Shown in pieces: positions 33,478 through 40,506 of a DNA stretch of 40,506 nucleotides (position 1 is its first letter; every line of letters starts with the position of its first letter). Below the pieces are notes generated by a model that was not told the origin of the DNA, did no database searches, and was given only the letters and a program-made list of their open reading frames with translations. The stretch spans positions 1-40,506 of the forward strand of contig JABDKW010000038.1 of assembly GCA_013002025.1 (NCBI GenBank). The letters are read 5' to 3'. Both the position numbers and the translations under genes were made by a program. This DNA is from Gammaproteobacteria bacterium (GTDB lineage Bacteria > Pseudomonadota > Gammaproteobacteria > Arenicellales > Arenicellaceae).

Positions 33478-33786
33478 AATTTTTATAATTTGTTGGCGGT
33501 TTGGCTTACGTCGCGACAGTTGTGTGGTCGCACGCGGATACGGATTCTAGCAGGCTGAGAGTAACTTGCTGCGGCAAATATACAAGCGCTGTGCGATTAA
33601 CAGGACTTTCAATGCGGTGGGTGGGCATTTCCAATTCAGTCCACTTCGCCTCAAAGCCAGCCCCTTTTGTCCCATCGACATTGTCAGAATGGACAATCGG
33701 AGTATGGTTCGCCCTATCGGAATTAGAGCGCATTCAGTGCGCCTGAGAGATTGCTGATGACTTTTATTAAAGAGGAGACACTCACC
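33478..33786. promoter_or_regulatory. Divergent control region of the beta-glucan genes
   Basis: This 309-nt gap separates the starts of the GPH transporter (minus) and a GH3 gene (plus) and holds no gene. A possible plus-strand promoter is TTGTCA (33681-33686) with TATGGT (33703-33708), 16 nt apart. It overlaps an inverted repeat, ATTGTC/GACAAT (33680-33685, 33692-33697), and another TTGTC lies at 33667. A regulator bound there would control the operon. The LytTR protein encoded at 37932 is a candidate, although no clear LytTR direct repeat was found. Confidence 0.4.
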
Positions 33787-35973
33787 ATGGGGGATTCAAC
33801 GGCGGCCAAAGTAGCTGATTTGCTATCGCAAATGGGCCTAGACGAGAAAATCGGGCAGATGAGCCAGCTCAATGGGGGCGGTGGGCATCTACCGGAATAC
33901 CTGGCAGAAGCGATGCGTGCCGGTCAGGTTGGTTCTGTACTCAATGAAGTTGACGTTGAAATCGTCAACGAAATGCAGCGCATCTGTGTACAAGAGAGTC
34001 GCCTGGGCATCCCCCTGCTGATTGGACGGGATGTGATTCATGGCTTCAAAACCATTTTTCCGATTCCGCTGGGCCAGGCCGCGACCTGGGATCCGGAAAC
34101 GGTTAAACAGGGCGCAGCGATCAGCGCCATGGAAGCGGCCGCTAAAGGCGTGAATTGGACCTTTGCGCCGATGATCGATATCACGCGTGATCCTCGCTGG
34201 GGCCGCATCGCGGAATCGCTCGGTGAAGACCCGTATTTGTGCAGTCAATTGGGAGTCGCCATGGTGAACGGCTTTCAGGGCGATGATCTGTCCGAGACCG
34301 GCTCGATTGCGGCTTGCGCCAAGCATTTTGCCGGCTATGGGGCGGCTGAGGGCGGGCGCGATTATAATACTGCCAATATTCCTGAAAACGAGTTGCGAAA
34401 CGTGCACCTAAGGCCGTTTAAGGCTGCCGCCGATGCCGGAGTGGCGTCGTTTATGTCGGCATTTTGCGATCTGAATGGTGTGCCCGCTACCGGCAATCGC
34501 TGGCTGATGGATCAGTTGCTACGCAAAGAGTGGCAATATGATGGCGTGGTAGTCAGTGATTGGGAATCCATTGTCGAAATGACCGTGCATGGCTTTACCG
34601 CCGACGATGAAGGCGCGGCGTATGAAGCGGTCAGCGCCGGCATCGACATGGAGATGGCCAGCAGTTCCTACCGTGACCATGTGGAAAACCTGATGGCGCA
34701 GGGCAAAATCAGCTTGCAGCAGATCGACACCATGGTGGCTCGAATTCTGACCCTCAAATTTGATCTTGGATTGTTTGATAATCCCTACACCGACCCCGGA
34801 CACTTTTCCGCACCGCTCAATCGCTCGCATTTGACTGCGGCCAAGGAAGCGGCCGTGAAAAGTTGCGTACTACTCAAAAACGAGCAGCGCATATTGCCGC
34901 TGAACAAGTCCGACACAAATTCCGTGGCACTGATTGGTCCGCTGGCTGATCAGCCTTACGAGCAACTGGGTACCTGGGTTTTTGACGGAAAGGCTAAACA
35001 TAGCGTGACTGTGTTAGAGGGCCTGAAAGAACTGCTGGGTTCCGAAGTCACAGTGAATTTTGAGCCCGGATTGGTGTCTGCCCGCGAGACCAGTCGTGAT
35101 GGTTTTGCCGCGGCTGTAACGGCGGCAGAGGAGTCTGATGCTGTGGTCATGGTCATGGGCGAGGAATCCTTTATGTCGGGCGAAGCACATTCGCGCGCGA
35201 ATATTGATCTGCCGGGAATTCAGGAGCAGCTAATTGATGCGGTTGCGGCGGCGGGTAAGCCCATCGTTCTGGTGATTATGGCGGGCCGACCGCTGACCCT
35301 GGAACGCGTGGTAGAGAAAGTCGACGCACTGCTCTACGCCTGGCACCCCGGCACCATGGGTGGCCCGGCGATTGCAGACCTGTTGTTCGGCGTGGAATCA
35401 CCGTCTGGGAAGTTGCCGGTCACATTCCCGCGAATGGTGGGTCAGGTTCCCATCTATTACTCACACAAAAATACTGGCCGCCCAGCGTCTGAGGAAACCT
35501 GCGTACGCATGGAAGATGTCCCGCTCGGTGCACCGCAAACCTCGCTCGGCATGTCTTCATTCCATCTGGATGCCGGCTTTAAGCCTTTGTTTCCATTTGG
35601 TTTTGGCCTGTCTTATGGCCGTTTTCAATATGTCAAAATAACTACCTCGCACCACAGTATCGCGCTTGGTGAGACCATTGATATTTTTGCCGACATAATC
35701 AACGCCGGCGCCCACCCGGCGGAAGAAGTTGTGCAATTGTATGTCCGAGACCTGGTGGCCAATGTCACGCGTCCGGTGAAAGAGCTGAAAGGGTTTCGAC
35801 GTATTTTTCTCAAGCCCGGGGAACGCCAGCGCATCTGTTTTACCTTGCACACCGATGAACTCGGATTTTTCAATCGCGAGATGAACTATGTGACTGAACC
35901 GGGACAATTTCATGTTTGGATTGGTGGCAGTTCCGATGCATCGCTATGGGCTGAATTTGAAATTCACGAGTAA
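33787..35973 (+). CDS. GH3 beta-glucosidase, BglX-like, without signal peptide
   Basis: A 728-residue GH3 enzyme starting at ATG 33787, fixed by AGAGGAG at 33771-33777; an upstream in-frame TTG (33751) is unlikely. There is no signal peptide, so it should act in the cytoplasm. The first domain has GRDVIHGFKTIFP, DPRWGR and KHFAGYGAAEGGRDYN, and the nucleophile is Asp258 in VVSDWES. The alpha/beta sandwich domain follows, then a C-terminal fibronectin-III-like domain (NAGAHPAEEVVQLYV...PVKELKGFRR) as in E. coli BglX, whose own enzyme is periplasmic. It would hydrolyse imported beta-linked glucose di- or oligosaccharides. Divergent from the transporter operon and followed by another GH3 gene. 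Confidence 0.94.
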   Translation: MGDSTAAKVADLLSQMGLDEKIGQMSQLNGGGGHLPEYLAEAMRAGQVGSVLNEVDVEIVNEMQRICVQESRLGIPLLIGRDVIHGFKTIFPIPLGQAATWDPETVKQGAAISAMEAAAKGVNWTFAPMIDITRDPRWGRIAESLGEDPYLCSQLGVAMVNGFQGDDLSETGSIAACAKHFAGYGAAEGGRDYNTANIPENELRNVHLRPFKAAADAGVASFMSAFCDLNGVPATGNRWLMDQLLRKEWQYDGVVVSDWESIVEMTVHGFTADDEGAAYEAVSAGIDMEMASSSYRDHVENLMAQGKISLQQIDTMVARILTLKFDLGLFDNPYTDPGHFSAPLNRSHLTAAKEAAVKSCVLLKNEQRILPLNKSDTNSVALIGPLADQPYEQLGTWVFDGKAKHSVTVLEGLKELLGSEVTVNFEPGLVSARETSRDGFAAAVTAAEESDAVVMVMGEESFMSGEAHSRANIDLPGIQEQLIDAVAAAGKPIVLVIMAGRPLTLERVVEKVDALLYAWHPGTMGGPAIADLLFGVESPSGKLPVTFPRMVGQVPIYYSHKNTGRPASEETCVRMEDVPLGAPQTSLGMSSFHLDAGFKPLFPFGFGLSYGRFQYVKITTSHHSIALGETIDIFADIINAGAHPAEEVVQLYVRDLVANVTRPVKELKGFRRIFLKPGERQRICFTLHTDELGFFNREMNYVTEPGQFHVWIGGSSDASLWAEFEIHE

Positions 35974-35993
35974 ATATCTGGTATCAACATTTG

Positions 35994-36016
35994 GTTTGGA
36001 CCGTTGCGTGCCAAAC
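35994..36016. promoter_or_regulatory. Inverted repeat before the second unsignalled GH3 gene
   Basis: GTTTGG (35994-35999) and CCAAAC (36011-36016) form an inverted repeat over 11 nt in the 80-nt gap between the two GH3 genes. Spacing and size suit a dimeric repressor operator, but no such repressor gene is in the window. It could also be part of a weak hairpin. Confidence 0.3.
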
Positions 36017-36027
36017 TGAAATAACTT

Positions 36028-36039
36028 CGGCTCGAGCCG
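36028..36039. promoter_or_regulatory. 12-bp perfect palindrome before the second unsignalled GH3 gene
   Basis: CGGCTCGAGCCG is an uninterrupted 12-bp palindrome lying 14 nt before the GH3 ATG at 36054. It would sit in the 5' leader, close to the ribosome-binding site, and might modulate translation or bind a protein. No relative was found in the other control regions here. Confidence 0.3.
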
Positions 36040-36053
36040 GTTTGGAATAAAGC

Positions 36054-37883
36054 ATGACTTCTCTTTTAAAATCTTCACACATCTCGCAACGCGTTGATGA
36101 ACTCTTAGCGCGCATGACTCTGGATCAGAAAATCGGTCAGATGACTCAGCCGGAGCGCATGGCCTGCACACCGCAAGACGTAAAAGATTATCATCTGGGT
36201 TCGGTACTCAGTGGCGGCGGATCCTGCCCCGGTGACAACTTGCCGGCCGATTGGGTAGAGATGAACGATGCCTACTGGGCCGCGTCAATGGAGGCAGATG
36301 ATGATCATCTGGCGATCCCGTTAATTTATGGCGTGGATGCGATTCACGGCAATAGCAATGTGCGTGGCGCCACTGTTTTCCCTCACAATATGGGCTTGGG
36401 CGCGGCTAATGATCCGGAGCTGTTAAAGCGCATAGCGCAGGCCACCGCGCGTGAAATTCTCGCCACCGGAGTAGATTGGACTTTCGCGCCAACGCTGGCG
36501 GTAGCCCAGGATTATCACTGGGGCCGTTGTTATGAGAGCTATTCGAAAAACTCGGATTTGGTAAGCGCCTATGCGGCGCCATTTGTCGCGGGTTTGCAAG
36601 ATAATTTGGGTGACGATGCGGTGGTCGGCTGTGTAAAACATTGGGTTGGAGACGGTGGTACCACCAATGGCATTGATCAGGGCGAAACCACCTTGAGCGA
36701 AGAGCAGTTACGGGCTGTGCACATTGCCCCCTATCACCCGGCCATTGAGCAGGGCGTATTAACCATAATGGCGTCGTTCAATAGCTGGAACGGCGACAAA
36801 TGCCACGGACATAAGTATCTACTGACCGATGTGCTGAAAGACGAAATGGGTTTCGATGGCTATATTATTTCGGATTGGGATGGCATTGATTATCTGTCAG
36901 AGGATTATTTTACGGCAGTCGGTCTGGGCGTAAACGCGGGTATCGATATGTTTATGGTGTCTGAAGACTGGCGTAACTTTATTGCTCATGTGCGCACCCA
37001 TGTTGAGGCTGGCACAATCGCCATAAGCCGGATCGACGATGCAGTGCGCCGCATATTGAGCGTGAAAGTCGCCTTTGGCTTGTTTGACAAACCGCGACCA
37101 TCCGAGCGCAAATGGTCTAATCACGCCAGCTATGGCGGTGTGGAGCATCGTGCCATCGCGCGTGAGGCGGTGCGTAAGTCACTGGTTTTACTGAAAAACG
37201 AAGACCAGACTTTACCGCTGCAAAATGATGCCAGAATTCTGGTGGCTGGTAAGAGTGCGCACAATCGCGGCCACCAATGCGGTGGCTTTACCGTCGCCTG
37301 GCAAGGGGTACGAGACAACGAATCAATCGAGGGCGGCACGTCTGTCTGGGAAGGAATTCAGGCTGTGGCCCCGAATGCGTCCCTGAGCGCCGATGGTCTC
37401 GGTCTTGATGCGTCCGCCGAACAGCATGATGTTGCGGTGGTGGTCATTGGCGAAACGCCCTATGCCGAAGGCATGGGCGACGTGCGCTCGGGCAATGATG
37501 TTATCGTGCAGGCCGGATCGCAAATCAAGGGCTTACTGAAAGTGTTAGAACCCTATGGTGATTCGCTGGAACTGGCACGCTCACACCCCGAAGATCTGGC
37601 GGTCATAAATAATATCCGGCGTGCCGGTGTGCCGGTGGTCGCGATTATGGTGTCCGGTCGCCCGCTGGTTATCAATCAGGAATTAGCGGAATCAGCTGCG
37701 TTTATAGCGGCCTGGTTACCGGGCTCAGAAGGTCAGGGTGTGGCTGATGTGTTGTTTGGTGAGTACGACTTTCAAGGTCGCCTGAGCTTTCCCTGGCCAG
37801 CGGCTGAACAGCCTGGCGATGCAGACGCCATTGAAAATGGCCCCTTGTTTCCGTTCGGGTTCGGCCTGAGCTACAAGGCGTAG
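36054..37883 (+). CDS. GH3 beta-glucosidase/exo-glucanase, without signal peptide
   Basis: A 609-residue GH3 enzyme of the same two-domain type as the lipoprotein at 29421-31247 (shared IPLIYGVDAIHGN/IPLLIGVDSVHGQ, VFPHNMGLGA/IFPHNIGMGA, HWGRCYESY/HWGRVYEGY), but beginning directly with MTSLLKSSHISQRVDELLARM and no export signal. The nucleophile is Asp274 in IISDWDG, with KHWVGDG for the Lys-His pair. It lacks the fibronectin-like domain of the preceding GH3. It probably finishes imported oligosaccharides in the cytoplasm, so the locus has near-paralogous enzymes on both sides of the inner membrane. It follows the BglX-like gene by 80 nt and converges on the LytTR regulator. Confidence 0.93.
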   Translation: MTSLLKSSHISQRVDELLARMTLDQKIGQMTQPERMACTPQDVKDYHLGSVLSGGGSCPGDNLPADWVEMNDAYWAASMEADDDHLAIPLIYGVDAIHGNSNVRGATVFPHNMGLGAANDPELLKRIAQATAREILATGVDWTFAPTLAVAQDYHWGRCYESYSKNSDLVSAYAAPFVAGLQDNLGDDAVVGCVKHWVGDGGTTNGIDQGETTLSEEQLRAVHIAPYHPAIEQGVLTIMASFNSWNGDKCHGHKYLLTDVLKDEMGFDGYIISDWDGIDYLSEDYFTAVGLGVNAGIDMFMVSEDWRNFIAHVRTHVEAGTIAISRIDDAVRRILSVKVAFGLFDKPRPSERKWSNHASYGGVEHRAIAREAVRKSLVLLKNEDQTLPLQNDARILVAGKSAHNRGHQCGGFTVAWQGVRDNESIEGGTSVWEGIQAVAPNASLSADGLGLDASAEQHDVAVVVIGETPYAEGMGDVRSGNDVIVQAGSQIKGLLKVLEPYGDSLELARSHPEDLAVINNIRRAGVPVVAIMVSGRPLVINQELAESAAFIAAWLPGSEGQGVADVLFGEYDFQGRLSFPWPAAEQPGDADAIENGPLFPFGFGLSYKA

Positions 37884-37899
37884 TTTCGTTCAGATTGGC

Positions 37900-37933
37900 G
37901 ATCCAGCGACCAGCAAGTTTCGCTGTCTGGATC
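37900..37933. terminator. Possible terminator hairpin between GH3 and the LytTR gene
   Basis: GATCCAG (37900-37906) pairs with CTGGATC (37927-37933); an inner CGA/TCG adds pairing across a small bulge. The stem overlaps the last codons of the minus-strand regulator. Only short T-runs adjoin it, so its strength as a terminator for the convergent genes is doubtful. Confidence 0.4.
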
Positions 37934-38744
37934 AATCCTGTTTTAACAAGGCCTTGATTACTGATCGGTAGTTACGGCTAACTTTAATCCGATCAGCGCT
38001 ACTTAGTTGCAGGAAATACTCGCCTTTTGGAAGCGGTTCAATATGTTCGATCCGCTGCAGGTTCACGATAGTACTGCGGTGCACTCGCTGAAAACACGGG
38101 TCGTTTAGCTGACTCTGTAACATCTTCATGGTGCTACGCAATATATGCGTCTGTCCCGCCGCATGGATGCACATATAATCGCCGGCAGCCTCGATCCAAT
38201 CGATATCCGAATGTGGCAATAAGGTGATTTTTTTGCGATCGCGAATAATCAGCTTGTCAGAGGGAGGATCGTCTGTTCTCGCGTTGGCGTGAGATGTTTG
38301 CGACGCCTCCGATTTAGCCTGATCAATGGCCCGGATAGCGTCTTGCAGCGAACTGTCCACACCTCTGGTCTGCCCCTGCTTCGCGCGGCTTAGCGCTCGT
38401 TGTACACTGCGGCCAACCATGGCGGCATCAATGGGTTTTAGCAGGTAGTCCACGGCATGAATATCAAAGGCTTTAAGTGCAAACTGGTCATAGGCGGTAG
38501 CAAAAACCACCAAAGGAAGCTGATTTTCTGGCACGCGTTTAATGACGTCCAAGCCGTTTAACCCCGGCATTTGAATATCCAGAAACAGCAGATCGGGTCG
38601 CAGTTTATTGATCGCCTTAATTGCCTGGTCGCCGTTTCGACATTCCGCGACTACCTCTATCTCCTTGAATTGGGCTAAGTGTGACTGCAGCAAGTCCCGT
38701 GCCAGTGATTCATCGTCAACTATGATGGTGCGTAGTCTGCTCAT
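37932..38744 (-). CDS. LytTR-family response regulator
   Basis: A 270-residue two-domain regulator. Residues 1 to about 120 form a receiver domain with acidic Asp10/Asp11 and phospho-acceptor Asp56 in LFLDIQMPG. After a Ser/Gln-rich linker, residues about 165-268 form a LytTR DNA-binding domain (DIDWIEAAGDYMCIHA, FQRVHRSTIVNLQRIEHIEP). It binds direct-repeat sites rather than palindromes in known family members. Its ATG lies 5 nt after the stop of the kinase gene, with AAGGTAA as ribosome-binding site inside that gene, so both are made together. Its place inside the beta-glucan locus suggests it controls these genes. Confidence 0.93.
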   Translation of the reverse strand: MSRLRTIIVDDESLARDLLQSHLAQFKEIEVVAECRNGDQAIKAINKLRPDLLFLDIQMPGLNGLDVIKRVPENQLPLVVFATAYDQFALKAFDIHAVDYLLKPIDAAMVGRSVQRALSRAKQGQTRGVDSSLQDAIRAIDQAKSEASQTSHANARTDDPPSDKLIIRDRKKITLLPHSDIDWIEAAGDYMCIHAAGQTHILRSTMKMLQSQLNDPCFQRVHRSTIVNLQRIEHIEPLPKGEYFLQLSSADRIKVSRNYRSVIKALLKQD

Positions 38745-38749
38745 GATGG

Positions 38750-39988
38750 TTACCTTGCTGCATGGGCGCCTTGTTCGCTGGTTTGCCAGGGAATTCTAAT
38801 AGTCGTCTTTAAACCGCCACTGGAACTGGTGCAAAGGTCGAAACTGTAGTTCTGGCCATAAAAGGCATTAAGGCGTTCCACTGTGTTGCGCAAACCAATC
38901 CCCCGGCCATCGGCACTCTTTATCTTGCTCCTGCTTATCCCCTTGCCAGTGCCGGAATCACTCAGGGTTAACACCAGCGCGTTATCTTCAATTGAGCTAC
39001 GCAGCTTGATGGTGCCGCCGGTCTCACTCTTGGCTACCGCATATTTCATGGAATTTTCAATTAGCGGCTGGAGTAGCAAGCTGGGGATTAATGCGGAGCG
39101 CGTATCGTCCTCTATATTGAAATCTATTTGCAGTCGATCACCAAAACGGGTCTTTTCAATTTCCAGATACATCAATAGAGCATCGACCTCACGGTGTAAG
39201 GGCAATTTGAGGTCGGGGTTGTTGTCCAGAGAATAACGAAGAAAGCGACTTAGCTGCACGATCATCTGCTGGGCGCGTTCAGGTTTACCCGTTTGCACCA
39301 ATCCACTCATGGCATTGAGGGTGTTGAATAAAAAATGCGGGTTTAGCTGGTAGCGGAGCATTTTAAGTTGCGCGTCTTTGGTTTCTGCCTCAGCCCGTAA
39401 ACGGCCTACTTGCTCGGCAGCTACATCGGCCTGAACTTCGGCTAGACGCTGGTGCTCCCGTTGCAGTAGATAAAAGTAGCGGCTGCCGTAATACAGGCTG
39501 CTCCAGCAAAGAAAGATAAAGAAGCCGGCGAAATACCATCCACCGAAATCCTCCCACACATGCGATTCACCGGTAAGCCATGCAAATGTCGCTACTCGAA
39601 ACAGCGACCACAGCGTGGTTATGCCGACCACTGCAGCCAAGCTAATCAGTACTCTTGGTAACAAATGGAATGCCCAGGTGCGCAAATATAGGTAATGCAG
39701 CGGCACCGACAATAGCAGGCCAGCCAGACTTTGCAGAACGGTATGCCCCAGATGATGCCAGCTGGCGGCGCCATACCAGAGTGTCAGGCTGAGAAAGGTT
39801 ATAGCCGCAACCCCGATCCAGAACGAGCATTGCAATACCCAAAAGTTGGCTAGAACCTCAGCGTGGGGCCTTGATTTTGAATGACTTCCTGAAAGGGTAG
39901 CGCTCATTTGTGTATTTATTTCTGCGGGTTTGCCCAGCTTAGCCGGTGGCCCATGCATTCTCCACAGGTGGTGCGATTTTGCGACCAT
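38750..39988 (-). CDS. LytS/AlgZ-type sensor histidine kinase
   Basis: A 412-residue inner-membrane kinase of the His_kinase (PF06580) type. After about 45 polar residues come four hydrophobic segments (about 49-73, 84-101, 110-130, 151-168), then a helical linker and QLNPHFLFN with phospho-acceptor His218. The ATPase part has the N-box QPLIENSMKYAV and the G-box GRGIGLRNT. There is no periplasmic sensor domain, so the membrane bundle itself or a partner must sense the signal. It phosphorylates the LytTR regulator encoded 5 nt downstream. The ATG at 39988 is kept; an alternative start at 39907 would drop 27 polar residues. The gene diverges from the GH16-like gene at 40230. Confidence 0.9.
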   Translation of the reverse strand: MVAKSHHLWRMHGPPAKLGKPAEINTQMSATLSGSHSKSRPHAEVLANFWVLQCSFWIGVAAITFLSLTLWYGAASWHHLGHTVLQSLAGLLLSVPLHYLYLRTWAFHLLPRVLISLAAVVGITTLWSLFRVATFAWLTGESHVWEDFGGWYFAGFFIFLCWSSLYYGSRYFYLLQREHQRLAEVQADVAAEQVGRLRAEAETKDAQLKMLRYQLNPHFLFNTLNAMSGLVQTGKPERAQQMIVQLSRFLRYSLDNNPDLKLPLHREVDALLMYLEIEKTRFGDRLQIDFNIEDDTRSALIPSLLLQPLIENSMKYAVAKSETGGTIKLRSSIEDNALVLTLSDSGTGKGISRSKIKSADGRGIGLRNTVERLNAFYGQNYSFDLCTSSSGGLKTTIRIPWQTSEQGAHAAR

Positions 39989-40047
39989 TTAATTGTCGTG
40001 ACCTAATTTGAACGATCAAATAACGCATTATTCGACAATTTAGTCGA

Positions 40048-40083
40048 GCCGCACTGCCCTGTTCTCCTATTTTACTGTGCGGC
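40048..40083. other. Hairpin in the kinase/GH16 divergent region
   Basis: GCCGCAC (40048-40054) and GTGCGGC (40077-40083) are perfectly complementary around a 22-nt loop in the 241-nt gap between the kinase start and the GH16-like start. The bases after it (TTTAGAG) are too poor in T for a good terminator. It may be a control element. A small CAATT-ATA-AATTG palindrome at 40154-40166 lies further downstream, nearer the GH16 gene. Confidence 0.3.
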
Positions 40084-40229
40084 TTTAGAGCGCCCGGATT
40101 ATCAGAATACGTTTTGCTGCAAAATTCTGAGTCTCAGCCTCCCAAGGCCCAAACAATTATAAATTGGCCGGTCTCGTGTGTTTGCGATGAGCCAAAACCA
40201 GAAAAATTCAAACCTTAGGAGATTTCAGC

Positions 40230-40506
40230 ATGCTGAATACCATTGTCAGTCGGTTCGCATCACTACGTAATGCGAGCATTTTATTTATTTTAATCACGCT
40301 TGCCGCACCGATGGCGGTAATCCAGACCGCCGAGGCCAAAATGTCCTTCGATGCGGACGCAATGTTGATTGATGTAAAAAAGCTTAAAAAAGATCGAGCC
40401 CAGGAACGTGCAGACAAGCTGCATGAGAGAGCACTCAGAAAAGCCGGTTGGAAAAGAGTTTTCAAAGATGAATTCAAAGGCAAAAGGATTCGCGAGAAGA
40501 ACTGGT
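40230..40506 (+). CDS. Exported protein, probable GH16 glycosidase, 5' part
   Basis: An ATG at 40230 with AGGAG at 40217-40221 opens a frame that runs off the window after 92 codons. Residues 1-36 are a Sec signal peptide (hydrophobic ASILFILITLAAPMAV, ending QTAEA). A charged, Lys/Arg-rich helix-like stretch of about 30 residues follows, then GWKRVFKDEFKGKRIREKNW at the window end. That last segment matches the usual first strand of GH16 domains (W..V..DEF.G..I....W). It would be a second, probably soluble or periplasmic, beta-glucanase of the locus, divergent from the LytS kinase. The catalytic motif lies beyond the window, so the family call rests on one segment. Confidence 0.68.
   Translation, partial: MLNTIVSRFASLRNASILFILITLAAPMAVIQTAEAKMSFDADAMLIDVKKLKKDRAQERADKLHERALRKAGWKRVFKDEFKGKRIREKNW

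Noticed and set aside
33478-33786. LytTR direct-repeat operator
   Set aside because: I looked for paired direct repeats of the LytTR type and saw only inverted repeats and isolated TTGTC words. The evidence is insufficient to annotate one.
40208-40483. Minus-strand ORF of 91 codons
   Set aside because: It is antisense to a plus-strand frame that has a good ribosome-binding site, signal peptide and GH16-like segment.

Overview
The window reads as a chromosomal stretch from a heterotrophic, probably marine, gammaproteobacterium. This placement is inferred from gene content only: a TonB-dependent receptor, Fur-controlled FeoAB, lipoprotein glycosidases, LytS/LytTR regulation and a dense set of acyl-CoA enzymes. 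No rRNA, tRNA or transposase is visible, so the species cannot be fixed. Genes are densely packed on both strands and nearly everything is assignable to a family.

Layout. (1) 1-8115, plus strand: an acyl-CoA catabolic cluster. It holds the 3' end of a carboxyltransferase subunit, a crotonase, a biotin-carrying alpha subunit, an SDR, a paired large/small acyl-CoA dehydrogenase, a second crotonase and a histidine phosphatase-fold protein. (2) 8116-8424: two hairpin repeats between convergent genes. (3) 8425-12610, minus strand: an operon of FadD-like ligase, iron alcohol dehydrogenase, hot-dog thioesterase and SDR. (4) 12611-13241: three tandem copies of the same repeat family in a divergent intergenic region. 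(5) 13242-17610, plus: two more acyl-CoA dehydrogenases, a GST and an MFS transporter; then a TonB-dependent receptor (17913-20396) with a strong terminator. (6) 20518-22178, minus: a small anchored protein and a D-2-hydroxyacid dehydrogenase that carries a signal peptide. (7) 22397-27063, plus: glutathione-dependent formaldehyde oxidation (frmA, fghA) directly followed by a large exported PHP/CehA-McbA-type metallohydrolase. (8) 27168-29412: a near-perfect Fur box, feoA and feoB. (9) 29421-40506: a beta-glucan (laminarin-type) utilisation locus with two lipoprotein glycosidases (GH3, GH16), a GPH sugar transporter, two GH3 enzymes without signal peptides, a LytS-type kinase with a LytTR regulator, and the start of a second exported GH16-like protein cut by the window end.

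How the genes fit together. The carboxyltransferase/crotonase/carboxylase trio has the order of liuB-C-D (leucine) and also of atuC-E-F (acyclic terpenes). The lack of an HMG-CoA lyase next to it, the SDR neighbour and an AtuD-resembling dehydrogenase at 15094 tilt me toward branched isoprenoid-type acyl-CoA breakdown, but the substrate is unproven. In the glucan locus an outer-membrane-anchored GH16 and GH3 would trim oligosaccharides, the GPH carrier would import them, and the two unsignalled GH3 enzymes would finish to glucose. The LytS/LytTR pair is the obvious candidate regulator.

The most unusual structure is a five-copy nested-palindrome repeat. Its core is conserved, but each locus has its own self-complementary outer arms, and the inner stem shows compensatory changes.
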